Assembly: GCA_938008925.1 (NCBI GenBank)
Contig: CALLIQ010000057.1
Span: 1 to 5,782 of the forward strand
Source: an uncultured Acidimicrobiales bacterium
GTDB taxonomy: Bacteria > Actinomycetota > Acidimicrobiia > Acidimicrobiales > SZUA-35
Direction of reading: 5' to 3'
Length of the DNA stretch: 5,782 nt
Shown piece by piece: positions 1 through 4,539 of this stretch. Every line of letters starts with the position of its first letter. Within the stretch, counting starts at the first letter, position 1. The translations under genes were made by a program, and so were the position numbers. The notes under the pieces are model-generated. The model did no database searches and was not told the origin of the DNA. It saw only the letters and a program-made list of their open reading frames with translations.

Positions 1-555
1 CGGCAGGCCCTGTGCCGCGATGAGGAGCTGATGGGCCTGGCAACCATCGACGTCCGCGACCGCCAAGGCGGCGACGTGCCCGTCGCCTCGGTGTTCGCGC
101 AATGTCGTGCAGTGCTGCCAGAGCTGCTCCACCGGGTCGTCGAGCGGGGCGACGTCGCGGTTCGCAGCGAAGAGTGGCCGCCCGATCGACGTCGCAGTCG
201 CGGCGACGGCCACGAGGCGATCGTTGACCTCGACCGCCACCGCTTCGATGCCGGGTGCTAACCGGCGCAGCGAACTCGCCGCGGCGCGAGCGCGGATGGT
301 CACGAGGTCGCTCGGGTCGGCGAACGACCACGCGTCGGGCACGGCGCGACGCACCATGGCCGGGGCGAAGTTGGCAAAGGCTGCCTCGACCACCGGCGCA
401 GACACCGGCCCGAGCGGCGACGCTCGGAACCCGAAGTAGCCCATCCAGAAGCCGCGAAGCCCGGCCTCGCGGGCCGCCTCGCTCGACTCGGGCGCAAAGT
501 AGGTGACGGCGTGAAGCGTCTCGATTCGTTTCCACAACTCGCGAATGTCGGCCAT
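1..555 (-). CDS. SCO6745-family protein, N-terminal part (C-terminus off the left edge)
   Basis: The minus strand reads open for 185 codons from ATG at 555 to the first base of the window with no stop, so the gene continues off the left edge. Visible family landmarks are LHAVTYFAPE (residues 14-23), GLRGFWMGYFGFRASPLGPV (32-51), NFAPAMVRRAVPDAW (62-76), GRPLFAANRD (125-134) and LREHRGDGHVAAL (152-164). I recognise these from the actinobacterial family named after Streptomyces coelicolor SCO6745, which has a helix-turn-helix-like fold and usually about 280-290 residues; about a hundred residues would be missing here. The biochemical role of the family is not established to my knowledge. The ATG places the LHAVTYF motif at the usual distance from the N-terminus. 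No Shine-Dalgarno precedes it, but TACAGT lies 8 nt upstream, consistent with a leaderless or nearly leaderless transcript. The gene is transcribed away from the small plus-strand ORF at 659. Confidence 0.85.
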   Translation of the reverse strand, partial: MADIRELWKRIETLHAVTYFAPESSEAAREAGLRGFWMGYFGFRASPLGPVSAPVVEAAFANFAPAMVRRAVPDAWSFADPSDLVTIRARAAASSLRRLAPGIEAVAVEVNDRLVAVAATATSIGRPLFAANRDVAPLDDPVEQLWQHCTTLREHRGDGHVAALAVADVDGCQAHQLLIAAQGLP

Positions 556-563
556 GGTCGGCG

Positions 564-569
564 ACTGTA
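564..569 (-). promoter_or_regulatory. Candidate -10 hexamer for the SCO6745-family gene
   Basis: On the minus strand, TACAGT at 569-564 fits the actinobacterial -10 pattern TAnnnT. It would start transcription near 557, two bases before the ATG at 555. No convincing -35 is visible 17-18 bp upstream. The only support is motif and position. Confidence 0.3.
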
Positions 570-600
570 AACACGACGTGGGGCCCGCACCCCGATTGGC

Positions 601-629
601 CTGACCTTCCGATCGGCTCGAAGTACGGT
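601..629 (+). promoter_or_regulatory. Candidate promoter for the small membrane ORF
   Basis: CTGACC (601-606) and TACGGT (624-629) are separated by exactly 17 bp and read towards the ORF at 659. The first matches TTGACA at four of six positions, and the second fits TAnnnT. Predicted transcription start is near 636, giving a leader of about 14 nt to an in-frame GTG at 650 or 23 nt to the ATG at 659. Sequence match only. Confidence 0.35.
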
Positions 630-658
630 CGAGCATCGGTCAGCTGGCAGTGATTCTC

Positions 659-796
659 ATGATTGGCGCTGTCGGCGTGATCGCCTTGCGGTCGACGGGC
701 CGAACCGGTCTTGCGAAGGGCCTCGGCTTCGCGCTCGTGGCCATCGTGGTCGGACTCATTGGCCTGGTCGTGATCGGCGTTTTGTTCGGGGACTAG
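659..796 (+). CDS. Possible 45-residue hydrophobic membrane peptide
   Basis: An ATG at 659 opens a 45-codon frame ending in TAG at 794-796. The product has a short hydrophobic N-terminus (MIGAVGVIAL), a small basic turn (RSTGRTGLAKG, residues 11-21) and a strongly hydrophobic segment of about 20 residues (FALVAIVVGLIGLVVIGVLF, residues 24-43), ending in Gly-Asp. This suggests a two-helix hairpin in the cytoplasmic membrane. An in-frame GTG at 650 would add three residues (V-I-L, read as Met-Ile-Leu) and lengthen the first helix, so the start is uncertain. There is no clear Shine-Dalgarno, but a CTGACC-N17-TACGGT promoter candidate lies upstream. It is convergent with the MarR gene (35 bp gap). 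I do not recognise a family. It could be a chance ORF, although its composition is much more hydrophobic than typical shadow frames in this window. Confidence 0.4.
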   Translation: MIGAVGVIALRSTGRTGLAKGLGFALVAIVVGLIGLVVIGVLFGD

Positions 797-831
797 CGAG
801 GTCCCGCTGTTCGACCGACCGCCGGCAGCGG

Positions 832-1317
832 CTACGCGTCGTCCTGGAGTAGTCGGATGAGTTTGATCAACTGCCGTTGCTGAGCATCGCTCAACGCGCT
901 CACGATCTCGAGCTCGTTGGCAGCGTGGTCGGTGAGCGCGGCGTCGACGACGTCTTTTCCTCGAGGCGTGAGTGTCACGAAGACCTGCCTGCCGTCGGTG
1001 GGGCCCTTGCTCCTGGCCACGAACCCCCGCTGTTGGAGTCGGTCCACTCGGTTCGTCATCGCCCCTGAAGTGATCATCGTGGACTCCATCAAGTCGCCTG
1101 GCGTGAGGCTGTGCGGCGAGCCCGAGCGCAGGAGCGTGGCGAGCACGTCGAACTCCCACCCCTGGAGATCGTGCGCCTTGAACACGGCGTCGAGCCGTTG
1201 CTGGATGCTCTTCTGGAGGCGGCCAAGGCGGCCGATGACTTCCATCCCAGACACGTCGAGGTCGGGTCGCTCTCGATGCCATTGCGCCACGATCTGATCG
1301 ACATGGTCACGCTCCAT
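832..1317 (-). CDS. MarR-family transcriptional regulator
   Basis: This is a 161-residue winged helix-turn-helix regulator, a normal MarR length. An N-terminal dimerisation region (DHVDQIVAQWHRERPDLDV, residues 4-22) is followed by a helix with EFDVLATL (55-62). The helix-turn-helix follows, LTPGDLMESTMITSGAMTNR (71-90) then VDRLQQRGFV (91-100). The wing carries the DGR signature, GPTDGRQVFVTLTPRGK (105-121), and the C-terminal dimerisation helix ends at LLQDDA. MarR proteins bind palindromic DNA as dimers and usually repress themselves and a neighbouring transporter or enzyme until a small ligand releases them. The open frame extends upstream to 1695, but that part is antisense to the exporter gene. 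ATG at 1317 gives the family's usual N-terminus and has TACCGT exactly 6 nt upstream. The gene is divergent from the EamA exporter and two palindromes lie between them, so that exporter is its likely target. The ligand cannot be read from the sequence. Confidence 0.93.
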   Translation of the reverse strand: MERDHVDQIVAQWHRERPDLDVSGMEVIGRLGRLQKSIQQRLDAVFKAHDLQGWEFDVLATLLRSGSPHSLTPGDLMESTMITSGAMTNRVDRLQQRGFVARSKGPTDGRQVFVTLTPRGKDVVDAALTDHAANELEIVSALSDAQQRQLIKLIRLLQDDA

Positions 1318-1323
1318 TCCGAC

Positions 1324-1329
1324 ACGGTA
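1324..1329 (-). promoter_or_regulatory. Candidate -10 of the marR-type gene (leaderless)
   Basis: TACCGT on the minus strand at 1329-1324 leaves exactly 6 nt to the ATG, so transcription would start at the A of the start codon. The 14-bp palindrome at 1340-1353 falls between this -10 and where a -35 would sit, an ideal place for autorepression. No canonical -35 is seen. Confidence 0.45.
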
Positions 1330-1339
1330 GTGAGTGATA

Positions 1340-1353
1340 CCTCGACGTCGAGG
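1340..1353. promoter_or_regulatory. Perfect 14-bp palindrome, candidate MarR operator 1
   Basis: CCTCGACGTCGAGG is a perfect palindrome centred between 1346 and 1347. It shares the core CTyGACGTnrAG with the second palindrome at 1361-1374, centred exactly 21 bp away, about two helical turns. The site lies upstream of the marR-type -10. MarR proteins typically bind palindromes of this size. GTCGAC-like palindromes are common in GC-rich DNA, so the paired arrangement is the stronger argument. Confidence 0.5.
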
Positions 1354-1360
1354 CAAAATC

Positions 1361-1374
1361 TCTTGACGTAAAGA
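1361..1374. promoter_or_regulatory. Imperfect 14-bp palindrome, candidate MarR operator 2
   Basis: TCTTGACGTAAAGA pairs at six of seven positions about a centre between 1367 and 1368. It resembles operator 1 (CTCGACGTCGAG against CTTGACGTAAAG) and covers the TTGACG -35 of the exporter promoter (1363-1368). Binding here would block the exporter promoter, while operator 1 would block the regulator's own promoter. Confidence 0.45.
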
Positions 1375-1391
1375 TAATCGGATTCTACCGT
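1363..1391 (+). promoter_or_regulatory. Candidate promoter of the EamA exporter
   Basis: TTGACG (1363-1368) and TACCGT (1386-1391) are spaced by 17 bp. Transcription would start near 1398, leaving a leader of about 56 nt before the ATG at 1454. The -35 lies inside palindrome 2. The -10 hexamer is identical to that proposed for the divergent regulator gene. Confidence 0.45.
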
Positions 1392-1397
1392 TATCTT
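1371..1397. repeat. AT-rich inverted repeat around the exporter -10
   Basis: AAGATAA (1371-1377) and TTATCTT (1391-1397) are perfect inverted copies separated by 13 bp, with CGG/CCG inner extensions offset by one base. The arms are unusually AT-rich for this window. The repeat encloses the proposed exporter -10 and overlaps palindrome 2, so it may be an additional or alternative protein-binding site. No known regulator motif is assigned. Confidence 0.35.
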
Positions 1398-1453
1398 CAT
1401 GTTGAGAGACTTCGCATGAGTGGCCGGCAGAGTCGACATCGCGGCGGCCTTCG

Positions 1454-2410
1454 ATGACTGGGCAGACGGGTGGCCAGCCGGCTTGGTCGGCGAGGCTGGT
1501 GGCGACCACGGCACTCACGCCGATCGCATGGGGAACCACATATCTGGTGGCGACGGAGTTCCTTCCCGAGGGAAGACCCTTGCTCGCTGCCGCCGTTCGA
1601 GCGTTGCCAATCGGTCTGGTGTTCGTCCTGCGGAGTCGCCAGCTGCCAACCGGGTCGTGGTGGTGGCGGGCGTTCGCTCTCGGGGTGCTCAACATCGGTG
1701 CCTTCTTCGCCCTTCTGTTCGTCGCCGCGTTTCGATTGCCGGGCGGCGTGGCGGCGACCGCCGGCGCGATTCAGCCTCTGATCGCTGCGGGGATCGCGGC
1801 AGTCGTGATCGGCGAGACGCTCACGCGGCGGACCGTGCTCGCTGGGGTCATGGGAATCGCCGGCGTCGCTTTGCTCGTGATCGGACCAGACGCCGCACTC
1901 GATCCGGTCGGCATGCTCGCGGCGCTCGCCGGGGCAGTGTCGATGGCGACTGGTGTGGTGCTGACGAAACGTTGGGGCCGGCCGGTCGACCTCATCACCT
2001 TCACCGGATGGCAGCTCACCCTCGGAGGTCTCGTCCTCCTGCCGCTGGTCGCAGTGCTGGAAGGCGCCCCGTCCAGTGTCACGACGGCGAACGTTGCAGG
2101 GTTCGCTTGGCTTGCCGTGCTCGGCACGGGCGCCGCGTATGCGAACTGGTTCCGAGGTGTTCAACAGCTCCCGGTCTCGGTTGTCAGCTTCCTCGGACTC
2201 CTCAGCCCACTCGTTGCGACGATCGCTGGATGGTTGGTGCTCGGAGAGGCGTTGTCGCCTCTTCAGCTCGTGGGCGCAGCGACCGTGCTGGTCGCCGCCG
2301 TCTCGCCTGTTCTGGGGAAACCTCGACCTCGTCGAGCTGTGGCGACGGACGAGCGCGCTGCCGAACGCGTTCGCGTCCGAGAGTCGCTCAGCCGACCACC
2401 GCTTGCGTGA
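1454..2410 (+). CDS. EamA (DMT superfamily) exporter, ten membrane helices
   Basis: The 318-residue product has two EamA repeats, roughly residues 13-143 and 152-287, each with five predicted helices: about 14-33, 43-60, 72-92, 98-118, 127-145, then 152-171, 183-201, 213-231, 240-262 and 268-287. Family landmarks include PIAWGTTYLV (23-32), the repeat-end signatures VVIGE (117-121) and GWLVLGE (259-265), and GTGAAYANWF (224-233). DMT proteins of this type are cytoplasmic-membrane exporters of metabolites, amino acids or drugs driven by ion gradients; the substrate cannot be assigned. ATG at 1454 is the only ATG, GTG or TTG in frame after the upstream stop at 1403-1405. A weak GGCGG lies 6-10 nt before it. 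A basic tail (residues 289-318) runs into the convergent permease gene, overlapping its last 23 bp. The divergent MarR gene and palindromes between the two suggest ligand-inducible export. Confidence 0.93.
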   Translation: MTGQTGGQPAWSARLVATTALTPIAWGTTYLVATEFLPEGRPLLAAAVRALPIGLVFVLRSRQLPTGSWWWRAFALGVLNIGAFFALLFVAAFRLPGGVAATAGAIQPLIAAGIAAVVIGETLTRRTVLAGVMGIAGVALLVIGPDAALDPVGMLAALAGAVSMATGVVLTKRWGRPVDLITFTGWQLTLGGLVLLPLVAVLEGAPSSVTTANVAGFAWLAVLGTGAAYANWFRGVQQLPVSVVSFLGLLSPLVATIAGWLVLGEALSPLQLVGAATVLVAAVSPVLGKPRPRRAVATDERAAERVRVRESLSRPPLA

Positions 2411-3311
2411 TGAAGCCGCCGACGATGGCCACGCCGAAGACGTAGACGAACAACGTGCCGATGATGCGCGGCCGAGCCAGCTTGGAGAGGATCACGAACT
2501 CGGGGAGGTTCGCTCCTGCACCGGCGATGGTGAGGGCGACGATGGCTCCGATTCCGACACCTGCGGTTTGCAGTGCATCGGCGATCGGGACGAACACGGT
2601 GGTGCTCACGTAGAGCGGTGTGCCGAGGGCGGCGGCGATCGGCACTGCGAACGCGGGGCTCGCCGACGTGAGGCGCTCGGTCAGATCGGGAGGCACGGCG
2701 CTCTCGATGAGAATCGACAGGCCGACCCCGGCCAGGAGGATCGGTGCCATCGCCGTGAGGAGGGATCGAGCATTGCGAGCCGCCGTTGGCACCTCCGCCT
2801 TGAGGCCTGCCCACTCGTGCTCACTGGACGAGTCGCAGCTCGTTTCGCAGGAGTCGGCGCCGCTCGTGATGCCGAGCAGTGTCTCGGCCGGCGCGAGGTG
2901 ACGCTCGAGGTCGACGCGCTCGGCGATGAGCGCAAGCCCCAACGCGGCTGCGAACGCCACGGCTGCGTAGATGAGCGCTGTCTCGGTTCCCGCGATGAGG
3001 ACGAGCGCTCCGAAGAGCACCGGATCGAGGACGGGTGCAGCGACGACGAACGCGACATAGCCGGCAGCGGGCACGCCGGCTTGGCGAAGCCCGACCAGCA
3101 TCGGCACCGCCGTGAAGGTGCAGAACGGTGTGACGAAGCCGAGTGCAATGCCCTTGAGGGCCGCGGCGATCGGTCGCCCGCCCATCCAGACCCGGAGGCG
3201 GTCGGGGCCGAACCTTGCCTGGAACAACTGCACCGCGAGGGTCACCGCAAAGAACAGCACAGCGATCTCTGCTACGAGAACGATGGGGCCTGCGATTCGA
3301 TCAACATCCAT
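2388..3311 (-). CDS. DUF318/ArsP-type permease
   Basis: The 307-residue membrane protein has two homologous halves joined by a hydrophilic loop. The first half carries TPFCTFTAVPMLVGLRQAGV (61-80) and AAPVLDPVLFG (91-101), the hallmark of the DUF318 permease family (Pfam ArsP_1). The second half carries GTPLYVSTTVFVP (230-242) and AGAGANLPEFVILSK (263-277). ArsP of Campylobacter jejuni, the best-known member, exports trivalent organoarsenicals; many others are uncharacterised. Two features are odd. Most family members I know have a second Cys in the TPFCxC motif, which is Phe here, so only Cys64 remains. The central loop holds Cys155 and Cys159 (DSCETSCDSSSEHEW, 153-167), which could bind a metalloid. 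The ATG at 3311 follows an in-frame stop two codons upstream, and no Shine-Dalgarno is visible. It is divergent from an ArsR-type repressor with a candidate operator at the start, so induction by a metalloid or thiol-reactive compound is the likely theme. The substrate is inferred. Confidence 0.92.
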   Translation of the reverse strand: MDVDRIAGPIVLVAEIAVLFFAVTLAVQLFQARFGPDRLRVWMGGRPIAAALKGIALGFVTPFCTFTAVPMLVGLRQAGVPAAGYVAFVVAAPVLDPVLFGALVLIAGTETALIYAAVAFAAALGLALIAERVDLERHLAPAETLLGITSGADSCETSCDSSSEHEWAGLKAEVPTAARNARSLLTAMAPILLAGVGLSILIESAVPPDLTERLTSASPAFAVPIAAALGTPLYVSTTVFVPIADALQTAGVGIGAIVALTIAGAGANLPEFVILSKLARPRIIGTLFVYVFGVAIVGGFITQAVVG

Positions 3312-3313
3312 TA

Positions 3314-3329
3314 ATCAATCAGCATTGAT
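3314..3329. promoter_or_regulatory. Candidate ArsR operator ATCAA-N6-TTGAT
   Basis: ATCAA (3314-3318) and TTGAT (3325-3329) form a perfect inverted repeat with a 6-bp spacer; the arms extend to ATCAAT/ATTGAT with a 4-bp spacer. TCAA/TTGA half-sites of this kind are typical of ArsR/SmtB operators. The repeat begins three bases upstream of the permease ATG and ends 41 bp before the arsR-type GTG, so one dimer could control both divergent genes. Confidence 0.5.
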
Positions 3330-3349
3330 GATAGATGAAAGGAAGTCAA
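3321..3349 (-). promoter_or_regulatory. Weak candidate promoter of the permease
   Basis: On the minus strand, TTGACT (3349-3344) is followed after 17 bp by AATGCT (3326-3321). The -35 is good, but the -10 matches the consensus at only three positions. Start of transcription would fall near 3314, almost at the ATG (3311), consistent with the missing Shine-Dalgarno. The operator would cover the -10. Confidence 0.25.
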
Positions 3350-3358
3350 GGAACGGGT

Positions 3359-3364
3359 TACGGT
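3359..3364 (+). promoter_or_regulatory. Candidate -10 of the arsR-type gene (leaderless)
   Basis: TACGGT fits TAnnnT and ends exactly 6 nt before the GTG at 3371, so transcription would start at the start codon. No good -35 is seen at 17-18 bp. The in-frame TGA at 3365-3367 excludes a more upstream start. Confidence 0.4.
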
Positions 3365-3370
3365 TGAGCC

Positions 3371-3676
3371 GTGAGCGACCTGTCAGAAGCCGAGTTCGAC
3401 GAGTGGGCCGGCTGGTTCAAGTGCCTTGCCGACCCGACCCGACTGCGGATCCTTCACCACGTGGCAGGGCTCGACGAGCCCTCGACCGTCGGCGCCATCG
3501 TGGAGGCGCTCGGGCTGACCCAATCGAACGTGTCGCATCATCTGCGGATCCTCGGCGAGCAGCGATTTGTGCTGCTCGAGGTCGAGGGCGTCCGCACGCT
3601 GGTGTCGGCGAACCCGCTGTGTATGACCGAACTGCCCGAAGCGGCGGCAGCCATCATGCGGACCGCCGATGCCTGA
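3371..3676 (+). CDS. ArsR/SmtB-family transcriptional repressor
   Basis: The 101-residue protein has the compact winged helix of ArsR/SmtB regulators: KCLADPTRLRILHHVAGL (17-34), the helix-turn-helix TVGAIVEALGLTQSNVSHHL (39-58), RILGEQRFVLLEVEG (59-73) as the wing, and a C-terminal helix (NPLCMTELPEAAAAIM, 81-96). Such dimers leave their operator when a metal or metalloid binds. The classic arsenic site ELCVCDL in the third helix is absent: the matching stretch, STVGAIVE, has no Cys. The only cysteines are Cys18 and Cys84. Many actinobacterial relatives I recall end in NxxCxxCFP, so here the second Cys of that pair appears lost (NPLCMTELP). Cys18 and Cys84 from different helices or subunits might form a site, or the protein may sense something else. 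GTG at 3371 is fixed by the in-frame TGA at 3365-3367. The divergent permease and the shared operator make that permease the probable target. Confidence 0.93.
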   Translation: MSDLSEAEFDEWAGWFKCLADPTRLRILHHVAGLDEPSTVGAIVEALGLTQSNVSHHLRILGEQRFVLLEVEGVRTLVSANPLCMTELPEAAAAIMRTADA

Positions 3677-3844
3677 GGGTGGCGATGCCTCAGGATCGCG
3701 AAGGCGCCCATTGAGGCGCCGTTTCCAGCGGTGATCGGAGGGAATGATCACCGCCGGAACCGGCCCTCTTCGTCGCCCAAGAGGGAAGATAGGCGACGAT
3801 CCGTCAGCTCTGAACGGGTCGTCTGACCCACCGACCAGACCCGT
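3672..3844 (+). other. Dense cluster of inverted repeats; candidate structured RNA leader
   Basis: From the arsR stop codon to just before the next gene, almost every segment can pair. CCTGAGG (3672-3678) pairs with CCTCAGG (3688-3694), or alternatively GCGAT (3682-3686) pairs with ATCGC (3695-3699). GGCGCC pairs at 3703-3708 and 3715-3720. A 14-bp-arm hairpin spans 3723-3759: TTCC-A-GCGGTGATC against GATCACCGC-C-GGAA, one A/C mismatch and a 9-nt loop with GGAGGG. CCCTCTT (3764-3770) pairs with AAGAGGG (3779-3785), while the loop bases CGTCGCC (3771-3777) can pair with GGCGACG (3792-3798), an H-type pseudoknot layout with an A-rich 6-nt linker. Finally GGGTC (3816-3820) can pair with GACCC (3825-3829), or as ACGGGTC (3814-3820) with GACCCGT (3838-3844). 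I do not recognise a known riboswitch. It may be a cis-regulatory leader for the gene at 3868, a small RNA, or arsR terminator structure. Confidence 0.35.
3703..3724 (+). terminator. Probable terminator-like hairpin after the arsR-type gene
   Basis: GGCGCC (3703-3708), the loop CATTGA and GGCGCC (3715-3720) form a 6-bp GC-only stem followed by GTTT. It lies 27 bp after the arsR stop. The T-run is short, so termination may be weak; it is the best terminator-like structure on this side. Confidence 0.4.
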
Positions 3845-3867
3845 AACCCGACCAAGGCAGTTCGTTC

Positions 3868-4539
3868 GTGACACACAACTCGCCACTCCACCGGCACAGA
3901 TCGCGCCTCGAGACCGAGATTGCGCAGACGATGCTGGCCATCGGCGTCGCCCTGCTGCTCGTCGCGGCGGGGCTTCTCCTCTCGGCGATGGTCGGTGTCG
4001 GGGATGGCCTCGGCTTCGACGGGAACACCGGGTCACTGGTTTTGCTCTACGACACCAGTGGTGGGGGCGCCGTGGTCTTCATGGCGGGGTTCACGTTGTT
4101 GGCTTCAGCGGTGTCCGCGCTGATCGTGTACCTCCTGTTTCGGCTCGCAAGGTGTCGCCCACCGGTGGTGGCCTTGGTCGCCATCGCCTTGAGTTGGCCG
4201 CTGCTCACCTACATGGTGTTGAGCGAAGAGTCGCCACCGACGCTGCTGTCGATCGCGATCCTGGCGATGCCGGTGCTCGCCTTCGCGGTTGGGCGGAGCG
4301 GCGTACCTGGCGCGGTGGTGGCAGCGGGATTGATCCTCCTCGCACATCTGGTGTTGGCCGCATGGCTGACGTCGCGAGTCGACTCATGTTCGAGCCAGGA
4401 AGACTGCTTTCGGTCGGAGGCTTGGACGAGTGCTCTCGGAGTTGGTCTGCTCTGGTTCGGCGTGGGCGTCGCATGGCGACGGCAGGTGCGCGCCAACGAG
4501 GCAGGCGTGCGTCAGTCCTCGCCCCTCGTGAGGCCGTAG
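3868..4539 (+). CDS. Unrecognised membrane protein with six predicted helices
   Basis: The 223-residue product has hydrophobic segments at about 22-43, 67-90, 99-118, 125-142, 146-168 and 185-203. Positive residues cluster before helix 1 (HRHRSR), between helices 2 and 3 (RLARCR) and after helix 6 (RRQVR), so both ends should face the cytoplasm. In this topology the loop between helices 5 and 6 (DSCSSQEDC, 172-180) is outside, and Cys174 and Cys180 could form a disulfide. I recognise no family or catalytic motif. GTG at 3868 is the first usable start after an in-frame TAA at 3844-3846, with AAGG about 10 nt upstream; a later ATG at 3931 would remove the basic N-terminus just before helix 1. 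No clear promoter is seen. It follows a highly structured intergenic stretch and overlaps by 28 bp the convergent enoyl-CoA hydratase/isomerase gene. A regulatory link to arsR is possible but unsupported. Confidence 0.75.
   Translation: MTHNSPLHRHRSRLETEIAQTMLAIGVALLLVAAGLLLSAMVGVGDGLGFDGNTGSLVLLYDTSGGGAVVFMAGFTLLASAVSALIVYLLFRLARCRPPVVALVAIALSWPLLTYMVLSEESPPTLLSIAILAMPVLAFAVGRSGVPGAVVAAGLILLAHLVLAAWLTSRVDSCSSQEDCFRSEAWTSALGVGLLWFGVGVAWRRQVRANEAGVRQSSPLVRP

Noticed and set aside
819..831. CCGC/GCGG hairpin between the small ORF and the MarR gene as a terminator
   Set aside because: The stem is only four pairs and has no T-run on either strand.
1318..1695. N-terminal extension of the MarR frame upstream of 1317
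   Set aside because: The extra residues are low-complexity, antisense to the exporter and across both candidate operators. The family's normal N-terminus and a leaderless -10 support ATG at 1317.
1420..2445. Plus-strand open frame of 341 codons from a GTG
   Set aside because: It is an out-of-frame shadow of the EamA exporter; the product is Arg-rich and lacks membrane helices, while the overlapping frame at 1454 has a full EamA architecture.
2076..3314. Plus-strand open frame of 412 codons
   Set aside because: It is antisense to the permease across almost all its length, is rich in Arg, Glu, Asp and Cys without recognisable motifs, and the permease on the other strand is unmistakable.
3672..3699. 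A pseudoknot combining CCTGAGG/CCTCAGG with GCGAT/ATCGC
   Set aside because: The two stems leave no linker between CCTCAGG and ATCGC, so both cannot form together; they are treated as alternatives.
3672..3844. Known riboswitch classes (fluoride, SAM/SAH, c-di-GMP, guanidine, cobalamin, TPP)
   Set aside because: I looked for their conserved cores from memory and found none that fits. This is not a substitute for a covariance-model search.
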